Part shown: positions 44,492 to 53,364 of the stretch, one piece after another | Position numbering within the stretch: the first letter of the stretch is position 1 | Layout: each line of letters starts with the position of its first letter | Assembly (NCBI RefSeq): GCF_001675045.1 | Contig: NZ_LYPA01000038.1 | Location: 52,930-116,929, forward strand | Direction of reading: 5' to 3' | DNA: 64,000 nt | DNA from: Paenibacillus oryzae | GTDB lineage: Bacteria; Bacillota; Bacilli; Paenibacillales; Paenibacillaceae | The notes under the pieces: generated by a model | What the model saw: the letters and a program-made list of their open reading frames with translations, nothing else | Told to the model about the DNA's origin: nothing | The model's database searches: none | Made by a program: the position numbers and the translations under genes

Positions 44492-45460
44492 ATGTCGGCA
44501 GTTAAATCGATCGCAGTATTGACCAGTGGTGGAGATTCCCAAGGCATGAACGCCGCGGTACGCGCAGTAGTGCGCAGCGCACTTTTTCATGGTATTAAGG
44601 TTTATGGCGTGCAAAGAGGTTATCAAGGCTTGTTGAACGACGATTTGCGCGAAATGGACCTGCGCAGCGTAGGCGATATCATCCAGCGTGGAGGCACCAT
44701 TCTGCAAACGGCGCGCTGCAAAGAGTTTACGACTGCGGAAGGCCAGCAGCGCGGGGCTGAGATTTTGCGTTCCCGCGGCATTGACGGCCTGGTCGTTATT
44801 GGCGGCGACGGCTCTTATCACGGCGCAAACAAGCTGAGCAAACTAGGCATCAAGACGATGGGACTGCCGGGAACGATCGACAACGATATTCCTTTTACAG
44901 ACTTCACGATTGGTTTTGATACAGCCGTCAGCATTGTTGTGGACGCCATTAACAAAATTCGGGATACCATGTCTTCGCACGAGCGTTCTTCGATCGTTGA
45001 AGTAATGGGACGCCATTGCGGTGATATTGCCCTGCATGCTGGTCTTGCCAGCGGCGCGGAAACCATTCTGGTTCCAGAGGTTTCGTTTGATTTGAACGAA
45101 GTAGCGGAACGGATGAAAACGAATTTTGCCAATGGCAAACGCCATAGTATCATCGTGGTTGCGGAAGGCGCGGCAAGAGGCGAGGATGTTTCCCAGAAAA
45201 TTACCGAGCTTAGCGGCATTGATGCGCGCGTTACCGTATTGGGCCATATCCAGCGCGGAGGCACGCCAACAGCAGCTGACCGGATTCTGGCAAGCAAATT
45301 GGGAGACTTCGCTGTACGGCAGCTGATCGCTGGAGAATCCGGCAAATCCTGCGGCGTTATTAAAGGCGAGCTGGTAATGACGGATATAGATACTGTCGTT
45401 AATACGAAAAAGCCGTTTGACATGGATATGTACAACTTGGCTCTTCGTTTATCTCAATAA
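44492..45460 (+). CDS. pfkA: ATP-dependent 6-phosphofructokinase
   Basis: It phosphorylates fructose 6-phosphate in glycolysis. GGDGSYHGA, PGTIDNDIPFTD (catalytic Asp), MGRHCGDIAL and GHIQRGGTPTA are all present; 322 residues is standard. The nucleotide loop reads GGDSQGMN where Bacillus enzymes have GGDSPGMN. It follows ytpB by 27 nt with GTGGAGG as ribosome site. Pyruvate kinase, often downstream, is absent because a palindromic element and terminator follow. Confidence 0.96.
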   Translation: MSAVKSIAVLTSGGDSQGMNAAVRAVVRSALFHGIKVYGVQRGYQGLLNDDLREMDLRSVGDIIQRGGTILQTARCKEFTTAEGQQRGAEILRSRGIDGLVVIGGDGSYHGANKLSKLGIKTMGLPGTIDNDIPFTDFTIGFDTAVSIVVDAINKIRDTMSSHERSSIVEVMGRHCGDIALHAGLASGAETILVPEVSFDLNEVAERMKTNFANGKRHSIIVVAEGAARGEDVSQKITELSGIDARVTVLGHIQRGGTPTAADRILASKLGDFAVRQLIAGESGKSCGVIKGELVMTDIDTVVNTKKPFDMDMYNLALRLSQ

Positions 45461-45463
45461 AAT

Positions 45464-45628
45464 TAGGGCGTGTCTGAATACTCCGAGAGGAACAGGTTGT
45501 GCCGAATTTTCGTTCCCTACAAGGAAGTTTTGAGCAGGCTTACCGGGGGTAAGTCAAGCAAAACTGACGCAGAAGGGGGCGAAAAGGCGGTGCAAGATGA
45601 CCTCAAGCGGGTTTTCAGACACGACCTA
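45464..45628 (+). mobile_element. Palindromic MITE-like element with TA boundaries
   Basis: The ends GGGCGTGTCTGAA (left) and TTCAGACACGACC (right) are inverted copies with one mismatch, and each is bounded by TA. Inside, AGTTTTG (45526-) pairs with CAAAACT and CTTACC with GGTAAG around the centre. CCG-TTTTCG-CCC blocks pair outside that, so nearly the whole 165 bp folds on itself. No ORF with a ribosome site is present. The form fits a non-autonomous Tc1/mariner- or IS630-type element inserted at TA. Confidence 0.75.
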
Positions 45629-45642
45629 GATGTATTGACATT

Positions 45643-45694
45643 AAAAAACGGGCATCGGCGCGTCCTTTGTAGGACTGGCCAATGCCCGTTTTTG
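45643..45694. terminator. Bidirectional terminator
   Basis: AAAAACGGGCAT pairs with ATGCCCGTTTTT, so both strands end in a T-tract. It serves the minus-strand gene ending at 45706 and probably pfkA. Confidence 0.85.
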
Positions 45695-45705
45695 TTAGAG
45701 GCTTC

Positions 45706-46908
45706 TTATTTGTAATCTACATCCGGCGTATATTTGTTCCCTGCATTCCAGAGCAAATATTCATCGACGCCGGCTTCCTTCAACGCCCTGATCTGGGCTT
45801 CCACTTCTTCTTTTCCATACTTTTTGTAATTGCCCCGGCCTAGCCAGCTTGCAGTAAAGTCCTGTATCCATGGTCGGACAATTGGCTTCAGGCTGCCTGT
45901 CTCCTCCAGCTTGGCATGTGTATCCGACATAGCTCCTTTAATTGTTTCATAAGGCCTGATATCCGGCGTTTTCTGATTAAACCAGCCCGTGCTATAGTGG
46001 CTGGGATAAATCATAGGCGAAATGACGTGCACTTCATTGGAAATTTTCACAAAATCCTGGCCAATCCCTTCCGCAACCGGCACGGAAGCCGCATAGCCAA
46101 AAATATCAATGGAAACCCGGACGCCAAGCGGCTCCAGCTGCTTTCTCGCATATTGAACAAAGCCGGATACAGCATCTACGCGGCTAAGATCGGATTTGTT
46201 GAACACAAGCGAATCGGCTCTTGTATCAAATCCTTCGGGAAACCTGACGTAGTCAAACTGGATTTCCTTAAATCCAAGCCTCGCCGCTTCCTTGGCGATT
46301 GCAATATTATAATCCCAAACTTCCTGGCGGTACGGATTGACAAAGCTTTCGCCGCGGCCGTTTTTCCAGATCGTCCCGTCAGCCTGGAGGAAGGAAAATT
46401 CGGGTTTTTTTACTGCAAGGACGGTGTCTTTAAAAACGACGATTCGGGCAATGGGGTAGATGTCATGATTTTTCAGGTCCGTCATTAGCTGCTCGATATT
46501 GGGAATAAACTTTTTGGCGGTGCCGATTTCCAGCAGCTCCGGAGTTGTTGTAGGGTAGGTAATATAGCCGTTATCATCCTTAATATCAATAACCATGCTG
46601 TTGAGATTGCTTTCGTCAAGCAATGAAAGCAGCGATTTCATACGGGCTCCGCCCGCACTGTGAGCTGTCACGTAAATACCTTTGATAGCAGGAGCATCCG
46701 GCTGAGGGTCCTCTTTGAGAATAGGCGTCTGCGGCGACCCCGCGTCCGGAAGCTGTCCTCCATCTATCGGCGTTTCCGGCTGAATGACGGTTTCGCCAGC
46801 CGCGGCGTTCAGATAAGAAATCGCCAATTGCTTGGCATCGGCGCTTTGTTCGCCATTTCCGGTAATTAACGTATACAGCAGCATTAAAGCAGTCAAAACA
46901 ATATCCAT
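45706..46908 (-). CDS. Putative secreted glycoside hydrolase (DUF4015 type)
   Basis: The protein, about 400 residues, has an N-terminal hydrophobic segment (MDIVLTALMLLYTLI) that anchors or exports it, and a proline-rich linker. A TIM-barrel-like DUF4015 domain follows: GIYVTAHSAGGARM, MVIDIKDDNGYITY, IQFDYVRFPEG and SPMIYPSHYS. ATG 46908 follows GGGAGAGG. The acidic residues in DIKDDNG and FDYVRFPEG are candidate catalytic positions. Substrate unknown, possibly an envelope polysaccharide. Confidence 0.85.
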   Translation of the reverse strand: MDIVLTALMLLYTLITGNGEQSADAKQLAISYLNAAAGETVIQPETPIDGGQLPDAGSPQTPILKEDPQPDAPAIKGIYVTAHSAGGARMKSLLSLLDESNLNSMVIDIKDDNGYITYPTTTPELLEIGTAKKFIPNIEQLMTDLKNHDIYPIARIVVFKDTVLAVKKPEFSFLQADGTIWKNGRGESFVNPYRQEVWDYNIAIAKEAARLGFKEIQFDYVRFPEGFDTRADSLVFNKSDLSRVDAVSGFVQYARKQLEPLGVRVSIDIFGYAASVPVAEGIGQDFVKISNEVHVISPMIYPSHYSTGWFNQKTPDIRPYETIKGAMSDTHAKLEETGSLKPIVRPWIQDFTASWLGRGNYKKYGKEEVEAQIRALKEAGVDEYLLWNAGNKYTPDVDYK

Positions 46909-47017
46909 TATGTCCTCTCCCATCGTCCGTTTTGACCAAAAGCTATGTGCTCCTGGAAACAAAAAGCCAGCCGATAGTTCGACTGGCTTAGGCGTTATGC
47001 TTATTACTCCCGAACTG

Positions 47018-47212
47018 TCAATGAAGCAATGCTGTTTTCTGACCATTGCAAATGCTATGCTGCACGATTTCCATCACATCGGAGGGCTCCAGCAGCTCAA
47101 TGCCGTCGCGAAGGACGATGCGGAGCTCCAATTCCTTGCTTGTAAGAAACAAACCAAGCTCAGGCGCAAGCCTTTCGACGATTTGAGATAATTTGACCGA
47201 TTCCATATCCAC
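47018..47212 (-). CDS. Hypothetical small soluble protein
   Basis: 64 residues (MDMESVKLSQIVERLAPELG onward), alternating helix and strand, unrecognised. Start is GTG 47212, with GGGTGA about 9 nt upstream; ATG 47206 is an alternative. The 168 nt between it and the YitT-type gene on the same strand contain no clear gene. Confidence 0.55.
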   Translation of the reverse strand: MDMESVKLSQIVERLAPELGLFLTSKELELRIVLRDGIELLEPSDVMEIVQHSICNGQKTALLH

Positions 47213-47380
47213 TCAAGCATCACCCTTTCATTCGAATGTGGAACGAAATAGAGGTAAGCAGGGTAAACCGGAAAGCCAGTTGCAACAGCTGCGGGACGAT
47301 ACCAATAGTATAACAGGATTGGAGCCAAAATCAAAGCTGACGACGCCAAAATCCATTCCTGTGGATGGAAACAACCTCTT

Positions 47381-48223
47381 TTACGCAGGGCTTTGCCGTT
47401 TGAAATCGCCAATAACGCCAACCGTTTCTACAACGTTAATAAAGGCATGGGGATCGACGGCTCGCACCTCCTTGCACAATTCATTCAGCTCATAACGGGT
47501 GCGCACGGTCATCAGCATGTCCTTGTCGGTGGATGAATAGGCTCCTTTCGTTTTGATGATCGTAATGCCCCGGGGATGGGGAAGCAGCTTGTCCAGAAGC
47601 TCCTCGGTTTTGGTTGTAACAATAAAAGCCGTTACTTTAATATGCCTTACATGAACCAAATCAACCGTTTTGCCTGAAGAAAAGATAGCAACCAGCGAAT
47701 AAAGCGCAAGATCCCAATTCCGTGTAAAAACGACCAGCAAGCCGATAACTGCGGCGTTTAATAAAAACAGGATCATGCCTAACGGCAAGTCGCGCCTTTG
47801 CGTAATGATGGAGGCAACAACGTCGAACCCGCCGGAGGAGCCGCCCCGGCGCATGGCCAGCCCGCTGCCAAAACCGACAATAATACCCCCGAAAACAGCC
47901 GACAGCAAAATGTCGCCCGCCGTCTGGACCACTGGAATTACCTGTAAAAATAGAGTTGCGGCCAGCACGGAATAGAGGCTGAATGCGACAAAACGTTTTC
48001 CCAGCTTGAACCAGCCCCATAACAGCACAGGCAAATTGAGCAAAAGATACAGCCAGCCGATATTTCCGCCCGTTAGATAGCCAATCATCATGGATATGCC
48101 GGAAAGACCGCCGCTCAGCAGCTGATGAGGAATTAGAAAAAAGTTGAACCCTGAGGCTACAAGCAGCGAGCCCAGCGTCATAACCGGAATAGCCGTTAAA
48201 TCCCGGGAGAGTTTTGCCTTCAA
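47381..48223 (-). CDS. YitT-family membrane protein (DUF161-DUF2179)
   Basis: The protein has five hydrophobic segments (VMTLGSLLVASGFNFFLIP onward), including the family motif RRGGSSGGFDVVASI. A C-terminal DUF2179 domain, about 80 residues, follows (HPRGITIIKTKGAYSSTDKD). The physiological role of the family is unclear. TTG 48223 follows GAGGTGA at normal spacing; GTG 48232 overlaps that site. It is divergent from the helicase gene. Confidence 0.88.
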   Translation of the reverse strand: MKAKLSRDLTAIPVMTLGSLLVASGFNFFLIPHQLLSGGLSGISMMIGYLTGGNIGWLYLLLNLPVLLWGWFKLGKRFVAFSLYSVLAATLFLQVIPVVQTAGDILLSAVFGGIIVGFGSGLAMRRGGSSGGFDVVASIITQRRDLPLGMILFLLNAAVIGLLVVFTRNWDLALYSLVAIFSSGKTVDLVHVRHIKVTAFIVTTKTEELLDKLLPHPRGITIIKTKGAYSSTDKDMLMTVRTRYELNELCKEVRAVDPHAFINVVETVGVIGDFKRQSPA

Positions 48224-48331
48224 CGAATTCACCTCACGCGCAAGGTAGTGAAATGCGGCCTTTTCATACCCGCTGTTACATTTGTTTTAGTATGGACTTT
48301 TTATGTAAGCTGGTATTCATAATGAAAACTG

Positions 48332-48340
48332 TGCTATAAT
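48332..48340 (+). promoter_or_regulatory. Extended -10 promoter of the DEAD-box gene
   Basis: TGC directly before a perfect TATAAT makes an extended -10 element, with no good -35. Transcription would start about 43 nt before the helicase start codon. Confidence 0.6.
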
Positions 48341-48389
48341 GATTTGAATATTTTAAGAAGGCTGCAGATAGAAGGAGTTTGAGAATCGT

Positions 48390-49991
48390 TTGAAAACATT
48401 TGCTGAATTTGGTCTGGAACCAAAAGTGTTGCAGGCAATTACGGAGTTGGGTTTTGAGGAATCGACCCCCATTCAGGACAAATCCATTCCCGTTGCAATG
48501 ACGGGACGCGATCTGATTGGACAAGCACAGACAGGTACTGGCAAGACGGCGGCATTCGGAATTCCGCTCATTAACAAAATTCCGACTAGCGAGGATCGCA
48601 TTGTTGCACTGATCATGACGCCAACCCGCGAGCTTGCTATTCAGGTTGCTGATGAAATCGGCAAGCTGACTCGTTATAAAGGACTTCGTTCGCTTCCTAT
48701 ATATGGCGGACAAGAAATCGGACGTCAGATTCGCGCGCTGAAGAAACGTCCGCAAATCATTATCGGAACCCCTGGCCGGCTGTTGGATCATATTAACCGG
48801 AAAACCATTCGTTTGGACGATGTGCAAACCGTCGTTCTGGATGAAGCAGACGAAATGTTGGATATGGGCTTTATGGAAGATATCCAGTCCATTCTCAAAT
48901 TGGTGCCCGAAGAGCGCCAAACTATGCTGTTCTCCGCAACAATGCCGCTTAATATCCAGAAGCTTGCCCAGCAGTTCTTGAAAGACCCTGAGCATGTGTC
49001 TGTTATTCCTAAGCAAGTTACCGCACCATCCATTGAACAGGCGTATATTGAAGTGCATGAGCGTCAAAAGTTCGAAGCGCTTAGCCGTTTGCTGGATATG
49101 GAATCTCCAGAGCTGGCGATTATTTTCGGCCGGACAAAACGCCGGGTTGACGAGCTCAGCGAAGCGTTGCAGAAACGCGGCTATTCCGCTGACGGACTGC
49201 ATGGCGACCTTTCGCAGAACCAGCGGGACAACGTTATGCGCAAATTCCGCGATGGAAGCATCGATGTTCTGGTTGCTACGGACGTCGCGGCTCGCGGCTT
49301 GGATGTTTCGGGTGTGACGCATGTCATAAACTTCGATTTGCCGCAGGATCCAGAGAGTTATGTGCACCGGATCGGCCGTACCGGCCGTGCGGGCAAAGAA
49401 GGAACGGCATGGAGCTTTGTTACGCCGCGTGAGATTGACCATCTTCACTTCATCGAGCGTATTACGCGCCAGCGTATGAACCGCAAACCTCTGCCTAGCT
49501 TGGCCGAGGCGATTGAAGGCAAGCAACGCGTAACTGCGGAGCGGGTGCTTGAAGTTGTTCAAAACGAGGAGTTTTCGGAATACAAAGCGATTGCAATTCA
49601 ATTGCTTGAGCAATACGATTCCGTTCATCTTCTTGCTGCAACGATCAAGCTGTTGACCGGCGAGAAAAAAGACGTAGACATCGAGCTTACGCCTGAAGAG
49701 CCGCTGCGCGCCAAAAAGCGCAGACCGGATATTCGTTCCAACGGTCGTCCGTTTAACCGCAGCAGCTCTTCATATGGCGGCAATCGTTCCGGCGGAAGCG
49801 GCGGCGGTGGCGGCTATCGCGGACGCGATGATCGTCGCAGCAGCGGTGGAGGCGGATACCGCGGCAACAATAGCAGCGGCGGCAGCTACGAAAATCGCGG
49901 AAGCGGCGGTTATAGCAAACGCAGCAGCAGCGAAGGCCGAAGCAGCGAAAACCGTAGACCAAGACCTTCGGACGATTTTACAAATAGCTAA
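48390..49991 (+). CDS. DEAD-box RNA helicase, CshA-like
   Basis: All helicase motifs are visible in order: Q-motif [36 protein letters not shown] and [10 protein letters not shown]. The C-terminal 95 residues are a Ser/Gly/Arg-rich tail ([19 protein letters not shown]), typical of RNA-binding extensions. It likely unwinds RNA in ribosome assembly and mRNA decay. The start is TTG 48390 behind GAAGGAG with rather long spacing. A large antisense frame here is a shadow. Confidence 0.93.
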   Translation: MKTFAEFGLEPKVLQAITELGFEESTPIQDKSIPVAMTGRDLIGQAQTGTGKTAAFGIPLINKIPTSEDRIVALIMTPTRELAIQVADEIGKLTRYKGLRSLPIYGGQEIGRQIRALKKRPQIIIGTPGRLLDHINRKTIRLDDVQTVVLDEADEMLDMGFMEDIQSILKLVPEERQTMLFSATMPLNIQKLAQQFLKDPEHVSVIPKQVTAPSIEQAYIEVHERQKFEALSRLLDMESPELAIIFGRTKRRVDELSEALQKRGYSADGLHGDLSQNQRDNVMRKFRDGSIDVLVATDVAARGLDVSGVTHVINFDLPQDPESYVHRIGRTGRAGKEGTAWSFVTPREIDHLHFIERITRQRMNRKPLPSLAEAIEGKQRVTAERVLEVVQNEEFSEYKAIAIQLLEQYDSVHLLAATIKLLTGEKKDVDIELTPEEPLRAKKRRPDIRSNGRPFNRSSSSYGGNRSGGSGGGGGYRGRDDRRSSGGGGYRGNNSSGGSYENRGSGGYSKRSSSEGRSSENRRPRPSDDFTNS

Positions 49992-49998
49992 GAAAAAA

Positions 49999-50049
49999 AC
50001 CGGGGACGTCCGTTTGCCTTGCGGGCATCCGGACTCCCTCGGTTTTTTT
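49999..50049 (+). terminator. Terminator of the helicase gene
   Basis: ACCGGGGACGTCCG pairs with CGGACTCCCTCGGT (one mismatch), followed by seven T. Confidence 0.9.
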
Positions 50050-50114
50050 GTGTACGCCGCGCCGTTGGCGGCTAGGCGATCAAGTCATACGGGCGACAGC
50101 TATTGGCTGGTTTA

Positions 50115-50231
50115 TTAATACAGGATTGTTTTTGTGATGATGACCAGAAGGATAAACAATACGAGAATGGCACCTACAGAATTGAAGCCGTGACCGTACC
50201 CGTAACCATAACCGGGACCTACGTTGCTCAT
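50115..50231 (-). CDS. YjcZ-type small sporulation membrane protein
   Basis: The 38-residue frame has a Gly/Tyr-rich start (MSNVGPGYGYGYGHGF) and one hydrophobic helix (GAILVLFILLVIITKTIL), the pattern of YjcZ-family tiny spore proteins. AAAAGGAGG precedes ATG 50231 at 9 nt. It is divergent from the YesL-type gene and convergent with the helicase. Confidence 0.85.
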   Translation of the reverse strand: MSNVGPGYGYGYGHGFNSVGAILVLFILLVIITKTILY

Positions 50232-50439
50232 TAGCAGCAACCTCCTTTTAATCATCGTAGTGGGTGAACACAATATATCCTATGCAGCAAAGCCGCTATC
50301 GCTTAGACAGAGGCCTATAAGGTCAAAAATGGGCGGACGTTTGTACTCCGGCCATGCGCCTCTAAAAAGCTCAGTGCTATATAAGCAGTGTGCATATAAG
50401 ATGTTGGGACAGTCAAATGAAGCTGGTGGAGGGAATCAG

Positions 50440-51240
50440 ATGGAACCTAGAGGGCTAATGGGAGGTTTTTACCGTATTTCGGAGTGGATTATGAGATTTT
50501 CAGTCATAAATCTGCTTTGGATTGCATGCTCGATTCCATTTATTTTTGTGGGGGCAACCTTGTTTGTAGCAAGCGGGACGGTTTCGGAAGAAGAGATGCT
50601 GAGCGCGGTATATACTTCGCTTATATTGATGGCTGCGCTAGCACCGTTTACCATTTTTCCTGCGACAACGGCTATGTTCGCCGTTGCAAGGAAGTGGGTA
50701 ACGGGCGAGGTGGACGTGCCGTTGTTCAAAACGTTTTTCCGCGGTTATAAAGAAAATTATAAACAAAGCATGATCGGCGGGATCATTTATACGATCCTGA
50801 TTGCAGTCATGATTGTCGATTTTATTGTATACAGAGAACAGCTCAATGTTCTGTCCTACATTTTTATTGCGTTTTTAGCGTTGTTGGGCGTTTCCTTGTT
50901 CAACTTTTTTTCCATGCTTGTTCACTATCATATGAAAACGTTTCAACTGCTTAAAAACGCGGTTTTGATTACGATTGGCAAGCCGTTCCGATCCTTGTCT
51001 ACCGCGGTAATGTGCGGGTTGGTTGTATATATCAGCTTGTTTCACTTTACTTTCCTGATTCCGTTTTTTATGGGCAGCATCATCGCTTTCCTTGCTTATT
51101 GGAACTTTAACATTATCTATGTGAAGCTGCAGGAGCAGGTTGAAAGGCAGCGCCAATCGCTGGAAGAGGAAGCGGAGGAAGCAGCCGAGATGGACCGCGA
51201 GGATCTGGTGAAAGACGATTTTAAGGACTCCAATAAATAA
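50440..51240 (+). CDS. YesL-type (DUF624) membrane protein
   Basis: The protein, about 266 residues, has five membrane helices. It starts MEPRGLMGGFYRISEWIMRFSV, the DUF624 entry, and carries KTFFRGYKENYKQS in the second cytosolic loop. The highly charged C-terminus (EEEAEEAAEMDREDLVKDD) is longer than usual. YesL proteins often accompany sugar-uptake genes, but none are here. ATG 50440 follows GGTGGAGGG; the frame upstream to 50224 lacks coding features. The 208 nt upstream include a TATATAAG near 50381. Confidence 0.85.
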   Translation: MEPRGLMGGFYRISEWIMRFSVINLLWIACSIPFIFVGATLFVASGTVSEEEMLSAVYTSLILMAALAPFTIFPATTAMFAVARKWVTGEVDVPLFKTFFRGYKENYKQSMIGGIIYTILIAVMIVDFIVYREQLNVLSYIFIAFLALLGVSLFNFFSMLVHYHMKTFQLLKNAVLITIGKPFRSLSTAVMCGLVVYISLFHFTFLIPFFMGSIIAFLAYWNFNIIYVKLQEQVERQRQSLEEEAEEAAEMDREDLVKDDFKDSNK

Positions 51241-51254
51241 CAAATCGGCTGCGG

Positions 51255-51283
51255 TTTACTTTTGATTGTATTCGGTCTATAAT
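51255..51283 (+). promoter_or_regulatory. SigA-like promoter of an orphan RNA
   Basis: TTTACT and a perfect TATAAT are spaced by 17 nt and point to a start near 51290, with no ORF of quality following before a terminator. Confidence 0.65.
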
Positions 51284-51289
51284 AGCAAT

Positions 51290-51522
51290 ACATCCTGCGA
51301 TGTTCGTTTCGGTCCTTCGTTGTTTTGAACCAATGGCTGTTTCACGGGAGACCAACATTGCCAAGCGGCTGACATGCCCTCTAAAGGGGACCTCAAAAGC
51401 GTGGTTGCGGACACCCACCTGCGAGAGCGGGTTCAGAAACATGCGGGTCGGACGGCATAAGCGGGTTCCTAAATGTTGCGAAAGAGCGATTGTTCCGTGA
51501 ATTCGGACAAAAGCTCTTTTTT
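51290..51522 (+). ncRNA. Unassigned structured RNA with own promoter and terminator
   Basis: About 230 nt lie between a promoter and a U-tailed hairpin, with no credible start and ribosome site. Paired segments give a long-range fold: 51322-51331 (GTTTTGAACC) with 51429-51440 (GGGTTCAGAAAC), and the start GCAATACAT with ATGTTGC before the terminator. Local hairpins occur at about 51377-51390 and 51400-51416. Length and fold would fit a 6S-like regulator, but I could not match the 6S core or any riboswitch. It could also be a leader of the following gene. Confidence 0.6.
51481..51522 (+). terminator. Terminator of the orphan RNA
   Basis: AAAGAGC pairs with GCTCTTT and the inner TTGTTCCG with CGGACAA; six T follow. 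Confidence 0.85.
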
Positions 51523-51580
51523 CATATGTGAAAACATGTTATCATTAGATAATGTAGATAGATGCCAGAGGGGGAGATTT

Positions 51581-51973
51581 TTGTTGTTAAAGCGGACCTT
51601 AATCGGGCTGCTGCGCAGTCATGAGCTGACAGGTGACAGAGCTAAGGATCCATTGCTGAAATCGCACTTCTATAAGCTTTCCAAGGAGAAAGCCTGGGAA
51701 GAAGTGATATCCACTCTAAAAAAAATGCAGGGCTATAAGGTACTGCATGAAGTGCAATCCGTTGGAGAAATAGTATTGGAGAAACGTACGGCGCTGGGCA
51801 GAACGATGGATATTACGGTTTCGGTTATTAGTGTTAATCCTTTAACCTCGGCAGTCGATATTTATTCGGCCTCACGTGGATCGATGGGTGATCTTGGCTC
51901 CAATTACCGGGTTATTCTTGATATCTATCGCGTATTGGACAAGAAGCTTGGGGCGTTTAAAGTAAATAGCTAA
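51581..51973 (+). CDS. DUF1499 family protein
   Basis: About 130 soluble residues. The signature YSASRGSMGDLGSNYRVILDIY near the C-terminus and the preceding VDIYSA strand identify DUF1499; function unknown. TTG 51581 (or 51584) follows GAGGGGGAG; the frame upstream to 51473 runs through the RNA terminator and is not credible. A terminator follows at 51980. Confidence 0.8.
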   Translation: MLLKRTLIGLLRSHELTGDRAKDPLLKSHFYKLSKEKAWEEVISTLKKMQGYKVLHEVQSVGEIVLEKRTALGRTMDITVSVISVNPLTSAVDIYSASRGSMGDLGSNYRVILDIYRVLDKKLGAFKVNS

Positions 51974-51979
51974 TACATA

Positions 51980-52016
51980 ACAAAGCGAGGAAGGAAATCC
52001 TTCTCTCGCTTTGTTT
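51980..52016 (+). terminator. Terminator
   Basis: AAAGCGAG and CTCGCTTT plus an inner AAGGA/TCCTT form a long stem; the T-tract is interrupted (TTTGTTT). Confidence 0.7.
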
Positions 52017-52061
52017 GCAGTATATGGGGGTTTGAAACGTATTGACTCCCCGTTCGTATGA

Positions 52062-52580
52062 TTATACCAGCGCCTTTGCAGCTTGAATGGCGTTTTCATA
52101 GTTGGGATGCTCAGCCATTTCGGACAAATATTCAACATATTGAATAGTATCGTTAGCGTCTAAAACAAAGATGGCGCGCATGTCCAATGCAAATTCTTTA
52201 ATCAATACGCCATAAGCTTCGCCGAAGCTGTTTTCCTTATAATCGGACAGCATTACGACGCGGTCGATATCGGCAGCGGCACACCAGCGAGCTTGAGCAA
52301 AGGGCGTATCAACGCTGACGGTCAGAACAACAACATTATCGCCTAAAGCTGCTGCTGCTTCGTTAAATTTTCGGGTTTGCGCATCGCAAACGCCTGTATC
52401 AATGGATGGCACAACGCTGATCAATTTCACCTTGCCTGCAAAATCGGACAATGTAGCGGCTTCTGTTAATGATTTGTTCAATGTAAAAGCTGGTGCTTTG
52501 TCGCCGGCCTTAAGCTCGGGACCAATCAATGTAATGGGATTGCCTTTAAGTGTAGCAACGCCTGTACGTTCTTGCGCCAT
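52062..52580 (-). CDS. tpx: Thiol peroxidase Tpx
   Basis: This atypical 2-Cys peroxiredoxin reduces peroxides with thioredoxin. The peroxidatic cysteine lies in PSIDTGVCDAQTR and the resolving cysteine in QARWCAAADI. The block FTLNKSLTEAATLSDFAGK is typical. About 172 residues. ATG 52580 follows AAGGAGG at 9 nt. The resolving Cys of typical Tpx is near residue 95, as here. Confidence 0.94.
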   Translation of the reverse strand: MAQERTGVATLKGNPITLIGPELKAGDKAPAFTLNKSLTEAATLSDFAGKVKLISVVPSIDTGVCDAQTRKFNEAAAALGDNVVVLTVSVDTPFAQARWCAAADIDRVVMLSDYKENSFGEAYGVLIKEFALDMRAIFVLDANDTIQYVEYLSEMAEHPNYENAIQAAKALV

Positions 52581-52626
52581 AATTGTAATTCCTCCTTGGA
52601 ATAGTTGTTTATAGGTTACGCTATTC

Positions 52627-52656
52627 ATTATAATCATATTGAAACATCGTTGTCCA
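52627..52656 (-). promoter_or_regulatory. SigA promoter of tpx
   Basis: On the minus strand TGGACA and a perfect TATAAT are separated by 18 nt, about 47 nt before the start codon. Confidence 0.65.
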
Positions 52657-52691
52657 ATGATTGGCAGAATGGAGAAGGAGGCAGCACGGAC

Positions 52692-53321
52692 ATGATTTTT
52701 TTAAGATATGAAAGCTTTCGTGACTATTTAAAAAATTACCCTGCAACGGCGGCTATTGTTTTTATTAATTTGGTTGTGTTTATTATCACTTTAATATTTG
52801 GCAATCTGGCTTATGGCTATGGGGTCTTTGTTACAGACACCGTGCTTGATCCGTTAGGGCTCAGGGAGCCGTGGAGATATTTAACATCCGTCTTTATGCA
52901 TGCCGATTTTGCCCATTTGTTTTCCAATATGCTGGGCTTGATCATTTTTGCCCCGCCGCTGGAATATTTGCTGAAATGGAAACGGTATGTGCCCTTTTAC
53001 CTTCTGTGCGGCATTGGGGGCAATCTTGTATCGGCATTAATGTATTTGGCGGGGGATAGCGGCTATCATCTTGCTCTTGGGGCTTCAGGGGCCATCTACG
53101 GCGTATACGGCGCTTTTCTGTTTATAGCGCTGCAGCGCAGGCATATGCTTGATATTGCATCCCGCAAAACCGTTTATCTCATATTGGTGTTTGGCGTCGT
53201 CCATTCGATGCTCGTGAGCGGAATTGATTTATGGGGCCATATCGGAGGCGCGGTTAGCGGTTATCTGCTATACTCTGCGATGGATACCATCAAAAAGCGC
53301 CGTCAAAGCGCAACTGGCTAA
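52692..53321 (+). CDS. Rhomboid-family intramembrane serine protease
   Basis: The protein, about 209 residues, has six membrane helices. The catalytic Ser lies in LGASGAIYG and the His in WGHIGGAVSG; the HLFSNM motif of helix 2 is present. It cleaves membrane proteins within the bilayer. ATG 52692 follows AAGGAGG with long spacing. The LysR gene begins 43 nt downstream. Confidence 0.93.
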   Translation: MIFLRYESFRDYLKNYPATAAIVFINLVVFIITLIFGNLAYGYGVFVTDTVLDPLGLREPWRYLTSVFMHADFAHLFSNMLGLIIFAPPLEYLLKWKRYVPFYLLCGIGGNLVSALMYLAGDSGYHLALGASGAIYGVYGAFLFIALQRRHMLDIASRKTVYLILVFGVVHSMLVSGIDLWGHIGGAVSGYLLYSAMDTIKKRRQSATG

Positions 53322-53364
53322 GCAATACAAATACGGCAATAAAACAGGAGAGATATTGGGCAGT

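Noticed and set aside
45470..45715. Plus-strand ORF across the palindromic element
   Set aside because: It spans the inverted repeats and the terminator and has no ribosome site.
47074..47421. Minus-strand ORF with one hydrophobic stretch between the 64-residue gene and the YitT-type gene
   Set aside because: It overlaps the YitT-type gene end and the 64-residue gene in another frame and lacks a ribosome site.
48276..49628. 450-codon open frame antisense to the DEAD-box gene
   Set aside because: Shadow of a strongly biased coding strand; composition is implausible and there is no start signal.
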